Source: Marinobacter salinexigens
Lineage (GTDB): Bacteria; Pseudomonadota; Gammaproteobacteria; Pseudomonadales; Oleiphilaceae
Direction of reading: 5' to 3'
Length of the DNA: 64,000 nucleotides
NCBI RefSeq assembly: GCF_008370345.1
Contig: NZ_VTUU01000003.1
Coordinates: forward strand, 463,645 to 527,644
This document shows positions 53,617-62,451 of the stretch, piece by piece; within the stretch, counting starts at the first letter, position 1, and each line of letters begins with the position of its first letter. Below the pieces are notes generated by a model. That model saw only the letters and a list, made by a program, of their open reading frames with translations. It did not search any database and had not been told where the DNA came from. Both the position numbers and the translations under genes were made by a program.

Positions 53617-54393
53617 ATGAATGCATTTCGTAAAACGCTGATCGCTGGCTGTGTTGCTGCAGCTTCCTTTGCTCCTGCAGCCCATGCCGAAAAGTTCTTC
53701 GGCTCGTCCAGTATCTCCATCCTGCAGAGTAATCAGTATCAGGGCGTGCAGTTCGATGCTGGCGGTAATGGTGGTATGGAGTATGAAGCGACTTACTTCA
53801 CCTTCGAAAACGCCACCGCCCATAACTGGGGCAGCACGTTCTTCTTCATTGACCGTGATCAGGGTCAGGGCGACGTGGAAGGCACTGACAATGTCTATGG
53901 TGAATTCGCGCCCAACCTCAGCACCAGTTGGCTGACCGGCGCCGATATGAGCTTTGGCCCGATCAAGGATGTGGTACTTGCCGGCCAATACGAGTTTGGT
54001 GGCGGCACTCAGGTCAACAACTACCTGACGGGTTTTGGTCTGGCCTGGGATGTTCCGGGCTTTATGTACTTCAACACCTCGTTCCTCTATGTAAACAACG
54101 AGCAGGTTAGCGACGATCTGCAGCTGACCGTTACCTGGGGTGCGCCGATTGAGGTGGGTCCGGCACGGTTCCTGATCGATGGTTATATCGACTGGTCAAC
54201 CGCTGAAGACGACCACAAATCCGAGTTCCAGTTCACTCCGCAGATCAAGCTGGACGTGAGCAACTTCTGGGGCGAGCCTGGCGTTCTGTACGCTGGTGTT
54301 GAATACCAGTACTGGAACAACAAGTTCGGCCTGGGTGACACCCTGATTGACGATCAGAGCTCTGTCAGCGCCCTGGTGAAATTCCACTTTTGA
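53617..54393 (+). CDS. tsx: Tsx-family nucleoside-specific outer-membrane channel
   Basis: 258-residue outer-membrane protein with signal peptide ending AAHA before EKFFGSSSIS. EATYFTFENATAHNWGSTFFFID (in parts EYEATYFTFENAT), the alternating strand pattern and the terminal phenylalanine (LVKFHF) match Tsx-like channels, which let nucleosides and some bases through. The ATG at 53617 has GAGG upstream; a longer reading without signal peptide is rejected. Placed behind the purine ABC genes, it should feed that importer. Confidence 0.88.
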   Translation: MNAFRKTLIAGCVAAASFAPAAHAEKFFGSSSISILQSNQYQGVQFDAGGNGGMEYEATYFTFENATAHNWGSTFFFIDRDQGQGDVEGTDNVYGEFAPNLSTSWLTGADMSFGPIKDVVLAGQYEFGGGTQVNNYLTGFGLAWDVPGFMYFNTSFLYVNNEQVSDDLQLTVTWGAPIEVGPARFLIDGYIDWSTAEDDHKSEFQFTPQIKLDVSNFWGEPGVLYAGVEYQYWNNKFGLGDTLIDDQSSVSALVKFHF

Positions 54394-54400
54394 TCCATCG

Positions 54401-54435
54401 CAGGAGTCCGGCAGAATCATACTGTCGGACTCCTG
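54401..54435 (+). terminator. Hairpin between tsx and rutR-like gene
   Basis: Perfect 10-base arms CAGGAGTCCG / CGGACTCCTG around a 15-base loop, without a T-run. It may partly end or stabilise the upstream transcript and lower expression of the regulator and catabolic genes. Confidence 0.5.
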
Positions 54436-54462
54436 ATCAAATGGACAACAAGTGAGGCACGA

Positions 54463-55152
54463 ATGACCAACAACTCAGTTGCAGAAAACCCGGTAAAAGA
54501 AACGGTGGATGAGAGCGCTCAAGGCCGCAAGTATCGACCGGGCCGGATCCGCGAGCGGAACAGGGAAAAGATTCTCGCAGCGGCAGAGGAAGAGTTTGCC
54601 TCTAACGGATACAAAGGGGCGACCATCCAGAATATCGCGGAAAGGGCAGGGTTGCCGAAGTCCAACGTGCTCTACTACTTCAGCAACAAGAAGAAGATGT
54701 ACAGCGCCATGTTCGACGACATCCTGGGGCGCTGGAACAAGGTCTTCACCGAAATCCGGCCGGAGGACGATCCCGCTGAGGCGCTGGCCACGTTTATCCG
54801 TACCAAGGTTGAGATGTCGAGGCAGTTTCCTCTGGCATCCCGGTTGTTTGCCATGGAAATCATCCAGGGCGCGCCGTTTTTGATGGACCACCTGCGTACC
54901 AATATGCGGGAGTGGGTTCGGGGGCGGGCAGAAGTGATCCAGACCTGGATTGATGATGGACGAATGGCGCCGGTGGACCCGGTGCAACTGATCTTCCTGA
55001 TCTGGTCATCTACACAACATTATGCCGACTTCCAGGTTCAGATCCTGATGGTCGAGAACAAGGCCGAGTATGAACAGCGTGATTTTGACCACGCGGCCGA
55101 TTTCCTGACCGATGTGATCTTGCGGGGGTGCGGCCTCGAGAGCCCGAAATGA
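54463..55152 (+). CDS. RutR-like TetR-family regulator
   Basis: 229-residue repressor. The N-terminal helix-turn-helix (REKILAAAEEEFASNGYKGA, TIQNIAERAGLPKSNVLYYF) is followed by the C-terminal domain of RutR type (AMEIIQGAPFLMDHLRTNMR, IFLIWSSTQHYADF). E. coli RutR senses uracil and controls pyrimidine and purine genes through TTGACCANNTGGTCAA. Here it is encoded within a purine operon, and two matching palindromes lie at 35050 and 49868, so it is the likely regulator of this region, perhaps sensing a purine. Its stop overlaps the allantoinase start (ATGA). Confidence 0.88.
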   Translation: MTNNSVAENPVKETVDESAQGRKYRPGRIRERNREKILAAAEEEFASNGYKGATIQNIAERAGLPKSNVLYYFSNKKKMYSAMFDDILGRWNKVFTEIRPEDDPAEALATFIRTKVEMSRQFPLASRLFAMEIIQGAPFLMDHLRTNMREWVRGRAEVIQTWIDDGRMAPVDPVQLIFLIWSSTQHYADFQVQILMVENKAEYEQRDFDHAADFLTDVILRGCGLESPK

Positions 55153-56081
55153 CAGACGCTAACTCTTACCCGAGAGACATGGTGGGGTATGGTGAACATC
55201 CTCCCCACGCCCAGTGGCCCGACAATGCACGGGTTGCCGTCCAGTTTGTTCTGAATTACGAGGAAGGTGGGGAAAATTGCGTGCTCCATGGTGATGAGCA
55301 TTCAGAAACGTTCCTCTCCGATATTGTGGGTGCTGAAGCCTACCGTGACCGGCACATGAGCCTGGAGTCACTGTACGAATACGGCTCCCGCGCGGGCGTA
55401 TGGCGTATCCTCAAAGAGTTTCGCAAGCGAGAGCTGCCGCTGACCATTTTCGGTGTCACCATGGCTCTGGCCCGTAACCCGGATGTGGTGAAAGCCTTTG
55501 TGGCAGACGGCCACGAGATCGCTTGCCACGGCCAGCGCTGGATACACTACCAGGACATGAGTGAATCCGAAGAGCGGCGCCTCATGGAGCTGGCCATTGA
55601 ACAGCACACCGAACTGACGGGTCAGCCTCCCCTTGGGTGGTATACCGGTCGGGACAGCCCCAATACCCGTCGCCTGGTGGTCGAGCAGGGCGGACTGGAA
55701 TACGACAGTGATTACTACGGGGATGACCTGCCTTTCTGGACGACCGTAGAAACCTGTGACGGAGAGAAAAAGCCCCATCTCGTTGTTCCCTATACCCTCG
55801 AATCGAACGATATGAAGTTCTGCGCGCCCCAGGGATTCAATTCCGGAGAGCAGTTCTTCCAGTACCTGAAAGACAGCTTCGACGTTCTCTACGAAGAAGG
55901 TGCCGAGTCCCCGAAGATGATGTCCATTGGCCTGCATTGCCGGGTCGTGGGACGCCCGGGTCGATTCCGGGCCTTGCAGCGCTTTCTCGATCATATCCAG
56001 CAACACGACCAGGTGTGGGTGTGCCGGCGTATTGACATAGCGCGCCACTGGAAACAGGTCCACCCATACCAGCCCGACTGA
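55149..56081 (+). CDS. puuE: Allantoinase PuuE (polysaccharide deacetylase-like)
   Basis: 310-residue cofactor-independent type of allantoinase, in the carbohydrate deacetylase fold, hydrolysing allantoin to allantoate. Blocks are FVLNYEEGGENCVLHGD (about residues 32-48), the GYGEHPPHAQWPDNARVAVQ opening, CHGQRWIHYQDMSE and GWYTGRDSPNTRRLV. The chosen ATG overlaps the regulator stop by four bases. It continues the route from the OHCU decarboxylase product made by the divergent operon. Confidence 0.94.
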   Translation: MTDANSYPRDMVGYGEHPPHAQWPDNARVAVQFVLNYEEGGENCVLHGDEHSETFLSDIVGAEAYRDRHMSLESLYEYGSRAGVWRILKEFRKRELPLTIFGVTMALARNPDVVKAFVADGHEIACHGQRWIHYQDMSESEERRLMELAIEQHTELTGQPPLGWYTGRDSPNTRRLVVEQGGLEYDSDYYGDDLPFWTTVETCDGEKKPHLVVPYTLESNDMKFCAPQGFNSGEQFFQYLKDSFDVLYEEGAESPKMMSIGLHCRVVGRPGRFRALQRFLDHIQQHDQVWVCRRIDIARHWKQVHPYQPD

Positions 56082-56096
56082 TACCGGAGTAACCAA

Positions 56097-57119
56097 ATGA
56101 ATGATGCCCTTGTGGCCCCTGTTGTTGAGGGACCTGAATTTACCCGTTTGGGGCTGAACCTGGCGGATGGCAGCCTTGGGGCGGAAGTGACTTGGGTAAC
56201 CGATGAGTTTTTCGCTCCCAGGGAGTGCATGCTGAATCCCGATCAGCCGATGTTCTATCCGGATCGTTACGACGATCATGGTAAGTGGATGGACGGCTGG
56301 GAAACTCGTCGCCGCCGGACCACCGGCCACGATTGGTGCATCATCCGCCTCGCGATGCCGGGTGTCCTGATGGGGGTGGATTTCGATACCAGCTTTTTTA
56401 CCGGGAACTTCCCTCCGGCAGCTGCCTTGGAGGCCTGCTTCTGTCCGGACGGCGAACCGGATGAAGCCAGCCAGTGGCAGCCACTGGTGCCGGCTACCGA
56501 ACTGAAAGGTAACGACCACTGTTTCTGTGCCATTGAATCCGGCCAGCCGTGGACGCACCTGCGCCTGCATATCTACCCGGATGGCGGGCTGGCGCGTCTG
56601 CGGGTATACGGTAAACCCTTCTGCGACTGGAACACGCTCTCTGGCAGCGAAAGCCTGAACCTGCTGGCCCTTGAACACGGTGGCGATCAGGTGGCCTGGA
56701 GCGACGCTCATTATGGCGAACCCCGCAAACTGCTGCGGCCGGGTCGCGGTATCAACATGGGCGATGGCTGGGAAACCCGCCGGCGGAGAGAGCCTGGCAA
56801 CGACTGGTGCATCCTTGCGCTGGGCCATAAGGGCATAGCTGAACGCCTCGAAGTGGATACCGCGCACTTCAAGGGTAACTTTCCGGGAGCCTGCTCTGTT
56901 CAGGCGGCCTGTGTGGAGGAAGGAGCCGCTACAGCCCAGTCGCTGATTACACAGAGTATGTTCTGGCACACGCTGATGGATGCGCAGCCGCTGACGGCTG
57001 ACAGCATTCACCAGTTCACCGCGTTGAAAGACCTCGGAGCAATTACCCATATCCGGTTCAACATCATTCCGGATGGTGGTGTCAGTCGTGTTCGCCTGTT
57101 CGGGAAGCCGGTGTCATGA
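56097..57119 (+). CDS. alc: Allantoicase
   Basis: 340-residue enzyme splitting allantoate into ureidoglycolate and urea. It consists of two similar jelly-roll domains: each holds an MDGWETRRRR / GDGWETRRRRE block, a DWCI strand (HDWCIIRLAMPG, NDWCILALGHKG), a FFTGNFPP / HFKGNFPG block and a terminal YPDGGLARLRVYGKP / IPDGGVSRVRLFGKP block. Overlaps the next gene by four bases and starts 15 bases after puuE. Confidence 0.95.
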   Translation: MNDALVAPVVEGPEFTRLGLNLADGSLGAEVTWVTDEFFAPRECMLNPDQPMFYPDRYDDHGKWMDGWETRRRRTTGHDWCIIRLAMPGVLMGVDFDTSFFTGNFPPAAALEACFCPDGEPDEASQWQPLVPATELKGNDHCFCAIESGQPWTHLRLHIYPDGGLARLRVYGKPFCDWNTLSGSESLNLLALEHGGDQVAWSDAHYGEPRKLLRPGRGINMGDGWETRRRREPGNDWCILALGHKGIAERLEVDTAHFKGNFPGACSVQAACVEEGAATAQSLITQSMFWHTLMDAQPLTADSIHQFTALKDLGAITHIRFNIIPDGGVSRVRLFGKPVS

Positions 57120-57625
57120 CCGGGCCGCGGAACCTGGTGGCTGAGCCGCTGACGCGGGAGGCGTTTGCGCCGTTCGGGGAGGTGATCGATGCCCGGGGTG
57201 CCGATTCCTTTCCCATCAATCAGGGCCGAACCGAACGATTTCATGCCCTGGCAGCCGTGGAGCTGTTGGGAGAGGCCGAGGGGCTTCGGGGTATTCTTTC
57301 CATTTTTCGGGGACAGCCGCTGGAGCCTCTTGAGATCACATTGATGGAGCGCCACCCCCTTGGCAGCCAGGCCTTTGTAGCGATAAACGACGGAGCCTTC
57401 CTTGCGGTGGTGGCTCCGCCGGGCGAGTTTGATGAATCCGCTGTCAGGGTCTTCCTCGTTCGGGGAGATCAGGGCGTCAATTACCGGGCCGGTACCTGGC
57501 ACGCACCCTTGCTGCCATTGAAACCAGACTCCGACTACCTGGTGGTAGACCGCCAGGGCCAGGGTAACAACTGTGACGAAGTGACCCTGGACACCCCAAT
57601 CAAGCCAGTGATGCCGACCGGCTGA
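57116..57625 (+). CDS. allA: Ureidoglycolate lyase
   Basis: 169-residue cupin-fold enzyme that splits ureidoglycolate into glyoxylate and urea. LTREAFAPFGEVIDARGADSF near the start, TLMERHPLGSQAFVAI in the middle and GVNYRAGTWHAPLLPL near the end are the AllA hallmarks. The overlap with alc indicates coupled expression. Glyoxylate and urea are therefore the end products encoded here; no urease or glyoxylate genes are visible in the window. Confidence 0.95.
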   Translation: MTGPRNLVAEPLTREAFAPFGEVIDARGADSFPINQGRTERFHALAAVELLGEAEGLRGILSIFRGQPLEPLEITLMERHPLGSQAFVAINDGAFLAVVAPPGEFDESAVRVFLVRGDQGVNYRAGTWHAPLLPLKPDSDYLVVDRQGQGNNCDEVTLDTPIKPVMPTG

Positions 57626-57748
57626 GCGTTCTTGATCGTCGCCAATGCCAGAAGACCACCCTCCAATAAAAACAACAGGGAACTTAGAAACCGGGGCCTG
57701 AGCCCGAGCGCTCACGTACCCATGTGACCTTTTGTGAGGAGAGAGTGT

Positions 57749-58840
57749 ATGACGTGCAAGAAAGTGTCCGATGTACATGGGATAAAGAACGGTGTAGTGA
57801 AACGAGCCAGCTTGCTGTCCGGACTGGCCATGGCTGCAGGCCTGGTGATGTCTGCGGTATCTGCTCCGGCGTTGTCCGCTGAGCTTGAGAAGGTGTCGTT
57901 CCGCACCAACTGGTTCCCGCAGGCTGAGCACGGCGGTTGGTATTACGCGGACTCCCAGGGCACCTATGAGGACTATGGCCTGGACGTTGACATGAAGCCC
58001 GGAGGTCCCCAGGTTAACAATATCCAGCTGTTGCTGGGTGGCCGCGCCGATTTCGTGATGCTGCATTCCAGCGGCCAGATCCTCAATGCCATCGAAGAAG
58101 GCCTGCCCCTTGTGGCTCTGGCGGCTTTCTACCAGAAAGATCCGCAGATCATCATGACTCATCCGGGTGTGGGTAATGACAGCCTGGAAGACCTGAAGGG
58201 CAAGCCGATCCTGTTGTCGCAGGATGCTCACCAGTCTTTCTGGCCGTGGCTGAAGCAGACCTACGGTTACACCGATGAGCAGGTGCGTCCCTACACGTTC
58301 CAGATGGGTCCCTTCATTGCTGATCCGGAAGTTATCCAGCAGGCCTACGTGACCTCAGAAACCTTTGTCGTGAAGGAAGCAGGTATCGATCCCAACGTGT
58401 TCCTGCTGTCGGATCATGGCTGGAAGTCCTACTCCACGATGATCGTCACGACCCGGAAGACCCTGGAAGAGCGCCCTGAAGTGGCTCGCAAGTTTGTGGA
58501 AGCGACCATTGAGGGCTGGTACCAGTACCTTGAAGACCCGAGCGCCACGAACGAATACATCCATGAGCTCAATGAAAATCAGGGGCCGGATCAACTGGCC
58601 CACTCGCTTCGTGAAATGGACGAGCGTGGCATCCTGTTGTCTGGCGAGGCTCTGACCGATGGCATCGGCATCATGACGGATGAACGCTGGAAGGAAAGCT
58701 ATGACCAGCTGGTGAGCCTCGGTCTGGTTGATGCCTCTGTGGACCCCACCGAAGGTTATACAACGGAGTTTGTTGGCACTGAGGCCATTCACGCCATCAT
58801 GGCGAAATACCCGGATGTTTCCGGCGTATCGGCGGACTGA
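57749..58840 (+). CDS. NMT1/THI5-like ABC substrate-binding protein (orphan)
   Basis: 363-residue periplasmic binding protein. Long N-terminal signal region (about 45 residues, hydrophobic core SGLAMAAGLVMSAVSA, cleavage near ALSA). VSFRTNWFPQAEHGGWYYAD, DVDMKPGGPQVNNIQLLLGG and ADFVMLHSSGQIL are typical of the NMT1/ThiY group, whose members bind pyrimidines, taurine-like or aromatic compounds. No matching ATPase or permease is in the window. It is followed 8 bases later by the molybdenum hydroxylase genes, suggesting it imports their substrate, a nitrogen heterocycle. The ATG at 57749 is chosen over a GTG at 57734. Confidence 0.88.
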   Translation: MTCKKVSDVHGIKNGVVKRASLLSGLAMAAGLVMSAVSAPALSAELEKVSFRTNWFPQAEHGGWYYADSQGTYEDYGLDVDMKPGGPQVNNIQLLLGGRADFVMLHSSGQILNAIEEGLPLVALAAFYQKDPQIIMTHPGVGNDSLEDLKGKPILLSQDAHQSFWPWLKQTYGYTDEQVRPYTFQMGPFIADPEVIQQAYVTSETFVVKEAGIDPNVFLLSDHGWKSYSTMIVTTRKTLEERPEVARKFVEATIEGWYQYLEDPSATNEYIHELNENQGPDQLAHSLREMDERGILLSGEALTDGIGIMTDERWKESYDQLVSLGLVDASVDPTEGYTTEFVGTEAIHAIMAKYPDVSGVSAD

Positions 58841-58848
58841 ACAACAGT

Positions 58849-59679
58849 ATGGCAACGGTGATGACCGACAGGGCCGAGGTCCGGGTACTACGCCCGGACT
58901 CTGCCCGCGAGGCGGTTACCCTGGCCCGGCAACATGGTGGAACCTATGTTGCCGGCGCCACCTGGTTGCAACCGTCTTGTGAACGGGGCCGGAACTGGCC
59001 CCCCTTCTTTATTGCCCTGGATGCCCGCTGGCCGGGCTTTCGGGGGCTTCAGGAAAGCCATCAAGGCCTGACCATCGGCGCGCTGACCACCCTCGATACT
59101 TTGTCTCATCATCCATTGATGAAGGAATATCTGCCCTGCCTGACCGGCCGCAACGGGCTGATGAACCTGCTGGCCGGGCCAGGTGTGCGCCGTCTGGGTA
59201 CGCTGGGTGGAAACCTGATGGCCGGTGGCGACCTGACGGCACTGGCCTTTGCCCTGGATGCCCGGATTCAGCTCGTTGGCGATGATGATCCTCGGGGAGA
59301 CCGGCTGGTCTGGCGCTATCCGGACTTGAAATCCACGGATCTGATCAGCGCTTTGGTTATTCCGGACTGTCGGCGCTGGCGTGTCGCAGTTGAGAAACTC
59401 GGACATCGGGAACGGTTCAGCCCCACTCGTGCCACGATTGCCTGTGTCTATGACGGAAACCGGTTCCGTATGGCGGTGTGTGGTGAAGGCGGGCCCGGCC
59501 GGCTTGAAATCAGCGAAGCCGCACTGAATGACGGGGCGGCTTCGTCCACCACCACCGCAGACTGGTACCAGGCCCTTGATGCGGAGCTGGAAGGCCTGGG
59601 GTGGCACGATGCCCGGTTGCGCCTGGCAATCCGCAGGGTGCTGGTTCATCAGCATGAGGAATTGAGCGATGGCGACTGA
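58849..59679 (+). CDS. FAD subunit of a second molybdenum hydroxylase
   Basis: 276-residue FAD-binding protein of the CoxM/PucC kind. YVAGATWLQP replaces the usual GGT.L..; GVRRLGTLGGNLMAGGDLTA carries the standard GTLGGN flavin-binding block, followed by a C-terminal CO_deh_flav_C-like domain. As a separate polypeptide it differs from the fused FeS/FAD XdhA encoded at 48304. It overlaps the next gene by 11 bases, so the three subunits are coordinately made. Confidence 0.9.
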   Translation: MATVMTDRAEVRVLRPDSAREAVTLARQHGGTYVAGATWLQPSCERGRNWPPFFIALDARWPGFRGLQESHQGLTIGALTTLDTLSHHPLMKEYLPCLTGRNGLMNLLAGPGVRRLGTLGGNLMAGGDLTALAFALDARIQLVGDDDPRGDRLVWRYPDLKSTDLISALVIPDCRRWRVAVEKLGHRERFSPTRATIACVYDGNRFRMAVCGEGGPGRLEISEAALNDGAASSTTTADWYQALDAELEGLGWHDARLRLAIRRVLVHQHEELSDGD

Positions 59680-61942
59680 GACACCGGACCGGGTTGGCAC
59701 CCTGGCAATGGCAACGGAGCCGGAACACGGGCCGGCAAAGGATCTGTATCGTCGGATCGATGGTCAACTGGATTATCCCACCGACCTGCTCGATACGCCG
59801 GGGCTGCTGCACGGTGCAATCCTTCGGAGTGCCCATGCCCACGCTAGGCTGATTCGGGTGGATGTCTCTCGGGCGCTGACCATGCCGGGGGTGCACGCCG
59901 TTGTTACCGCGGAAGACGTTCCCGGCCTGAACCGGTTCGGTATTGTAGTCCGGGATCAGCCGGTATTTTGTGAGGAGAGAGTCCGTTTTGAGGGCGATGC
60001 CATCGCCGCTGTTGCTGCGGATTCCCGGGCCGAAGCCCGTGCGGCCATGGCCGCGATTGACGTTGAATACGAGCCGCTGCCCCCGGTCACTGAAGCGGTG
60101 ACGGCAGATCGGCAGCCTCCGCTCCATGACGGCGGCAACCTGATTGCGCAGGAAGTGCTGGATCGTGGCGATCTTGAAGCGGCCTTTGCCCGCTGCTCTT
60201 TCATTGTTGAAAACGAATACCGTACACCCCGGCAAATGCACGCCTTTATGGAAACCGAGGGCGGCGTCGCCATCCCGGATGCGGATGGTGGTATGACCTT
60301 CCGGGTGGGGTGCCAGTCCGGTCATCGGGACGTGGAACAACTGGCGGATATCCTGGGCCTGGAAACCGAAAAGGTCACCGTCGAAGCGATGGCGACCGGG
60401 GGAGCTTTCGGAGGCAAAGACGAACTGACGATTCAGCCAGCGGCGGGCATCCTTGCCCTGAAAACCGGGCGCCCGGTGATGATCCATCTTGATCGGTTTG
60501 AATCCTGTCTGGCGGGAATAAAGCGCCATCCGGTTTCCGTGAGGATGACCACGGGCTGTGACGCTGAAGGCAGGATTCTGGCCCACCAGGTGGAGGCGGT
60601 ACTGGATACCGGTGCCTACGCCAGCCTTGGGCCTGCGGTGCTGGAGAACTTTCTTGATCATGCGACGGCTCCCCTATACCGGATCGAAGCCTACCGGGTT
60701 TTCGGGCGGTTGGTGTACACCAACAACGGACTATGTGGTGCCTTCCGGGGGTTTGGCGGTAATCAGGCCACCTTTGCCGTGGAGTCCCAGATGGATGCTC
60801 TGGCGGAAAAGCTGGGTATGTGCCCGCAGGACTTCCGCAGAACGAATTTGCGCAGTCTTGGAGACACGGGGAGCCGGGACCAACGAGTGCGCTGGACGGC
60901 CTCACCGGCAGAAGTGCTGGGGCTGGCGGCGGCCTCGCCGTTGTGGCGTTGGCAGGAAGATGTCGGAGGCCGCTGGCTCCAGGGCACAGGCATGGCCATG
61001 GGTAGCCAGGGCAATGGGCTGGGCGACGGGTTGCCAGACAGTGGTGGAGGGCGGATCTGCCTGACGTCCGAAGGCCGGTTTCGTATTGAATTTGGCTTTG
61101 CCGATTATGGTCAGAACATCAGCGATGCGATCAGCCGAATGGTGTGTCAGGGGCTCGAGTGCCATCCCGACGATGTAAACGTGGTACTGGGACGCTCGAA
61201 AGGACCGGATTCCGGGCCAACCAGTGCATCCCGGAGTTCGGTGCTGGTCCACAGTGTACTCTCCCGCGCGCTACCGCAGCTGAAAGCGGCTCTTTGCCAG
61301 CGCGCATCGGAACTGACCGGATTGGCCCAGGAGGCATTGAGCCCCGGGCCGGGAGGCATTTTCTATCGGCAGGAGAAAGTACTGGATTACCGGGAACTTG
61401 CCGGAAACACGGTTGCCGGTGATCTGGTTGTAGACGCGGACCTGGACTTTCCGGTGGCACCGGATCAGGGCCAGCCCGTTGGGCGTTATCTCCAGTTACT
61501 GATTGCCACCGTGGCCAGGGTCGAAGTTGACCGGCTCAGCGGGAGGGTGAAAGTCGTTGACCTGCACCATATCACCGCCGCCGGGAAGGTTATTTATCCT
61601 GCGGGCTATCTTGGCCAGATCGAAGGCGCTGCGGTCATGGGGCTGGGTATGGCGCTGACCGAGGACATGCCAATGCAGGACGGGTGTTATCAGGCAGACA
61701 ATCTGGATCAGTATCTGATCCCGACCTTCCAGGATGCTCCAACGCAGCGTGTGGACGTTCTGGACGACACGGCGGACGACGACCCCTTCCCGGTCCGTGG
61801 AGTAGGTGAGCTGGGTATCGAGGCGGTGGCTCCGGCCATAACCGCGGCTATTGAGGCTGCCACCGGCGTTCGGGTGAATCGCTTGCCGGTGTCTCCGGGC
61901 GACCTGCTGGCGGAAATGGAAGCCAGGGAGAGCAGCCAATGA
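59669..61942 (+). CDS. Molybdopterin subunit of a second molybdenum hydroxylase
   Basis: 757-residue xanthine-dehydrogenase-family large subunit, PucD/CoxL-like in domain order. Cofactor blocks are MATGGAFGGKD (residues ~241-251), AFRGFGGNQ (R360) and GVGELGIEAV (E714). D251 stands where xanthine dehydrogenases have glutamate (bovine E802; E248 in the XdhB of this window), whereas R360 and E714 correspond to bovine R880 and E1261. Also QMHAFMETEGGVA replaces EHFYLESQACLV. This points to a hydroxylated heterocycle other than plain xanthine. The substrate is not known. Overlaps the FeS subunit gene by four bases. Confidence 0.9.
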   Translation: MATETPDRVGTLAMATEPEHGPAKDLYRRIDGQLDYPTDLLDTPGLLHGAILRSAHAHARLIRVDVSRALTMPGVHAVVTAEDVPGLNRFGIVVRDQPVFCEERVRFEGDAIAAVAADSRAEARAAMAAIDVEYEPLPPVTEAVTADRQPPLHDGGNLIAQEVLDRGDLEAAFARCSFIVENEYRTPRQMHAFMETEGGVAIPDADGGMTFRVGCQSGHRDVEQLADILGLETEKVTVEAMATGGAFGGKDELTIQPAAGILALKTGRPVMIHLDRFESCLAGIKRHPVSVRMTTGCDAEGRILAHQVEAVLDTGAYASLGPAVLENFLDHATAPLYRIEAYRVFGRLVYTNNGLCGAFRGFGGNQATFAVESQMDALAEKLGMCPQDFRRTNLRSLGDTGSRDQRVRWTASPAEVLGLAAASPLWRWQEDVGGRWLQGTGMAMGSQGNGLGDGLPDSGGGRICLTSEGRFRIEFGFADYGQNISDAISRMVCQGLECHPDDVNVVLGRSKGPDSGPTSASRSSVLVHSVLSRALPQLKAALCQRASELTGLAQEALSPGPGGIFYRQEKVLDYRELAGNTVAGDLVVDADLDFPVAPDQGQPVGRYLQLLIATVARVEVDRLSGRVKVVDLHHITAAGKVIYPAGYLGQIEGAAVMGLGMALTEDMPMQDGCYQADNLDQYLIPTFQDAPTQRVDVLDDTADDDPFPVRGVGELGIEAVAPAITAAIEAATGVRVNRLPVSPGDLLAEMEARESSQ

Positions 61943-62451
61943 ATGACACCATCTCGTTCAAACTGAATGGCGAAACCATAGCTTGCCCGGTGTCCGGGGC
62001 AGGTACTTTGCTGGATCTTCTTCGGGATACCGCCAGGCTTACATCGGCGCGACCGGGTTGCCGTATTGGCCGTTGTGGCGCCTGTACGGTGTTGCTGGAT
62101 GGTGAGGCGGTGCCAGCCTGCCTGGTCATGACCTGGCAGTTGGCTGGTCGCCAGGTGGAGACAGTGGAGGGGTTGCAGGACGATCAGGACTTTCTGGTCG
62201 TCCGGGATGCCCTGGCCCGGGAAAGCGCCTTGCAATGTGGCTATTGTACCCCGGGTTTTGCGGTATCGCTGGTGTCAGGCATAAGACATCAGAGATCCGG
62301 ACAGGAGACGGATCTGGGCGAGGCAATTGCCGGCAATCTGTGCCGATGTACCGGGTACGGCGGGCTTAGCCGGGCCATTCAACGACTGACAGATTCCTGT
62401 TGCCGTGAGGATGCCGCTGCAGGAAACGATAACGACTTTTCAGGAGACTAA
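61939..62451 (+). CDS. [2Fe-2S] subunit of a second molybdenum hydroxylase
   Basis: 170-residue ferredoxin-type subunit, PucE/CoxS-like. It has both clusters: a plant-type cluster GCRIGRCGACTVLLDG with AVPACL, and a helical cluster ALQCGYCTPGFAVSL with GNLCRCTGYGGLSRAI, eight cysteines in all. It carries electrons from molybdenum to the FAD subunit encoded two genes upstream. The stop overlaps the next ATG by one base (TAATG). Confidence 0.95.
   Translation: MNDTISFKLNGETIACPVSGAGTLLDLLRDTARLTSARPGCRIGRCGACTVLLDGEAVPACLVMTWQLAGRQVETVEGLQDDQDFLVVRDALARESALQCGYCTPGFAVSLVSGIRHQRSGQETDLGEAIAGNLCRCTGYGGLSRAIQRLTDSCCREDAAAGNDNDFSGD

Noticed and set aside
55368..57050. 560-codon minus-strand open frame
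   Set aside because: It lies antisense to the certain allantoinase and allantoicase genes and its composition is that of a shadow frame in GC-rich DNA.
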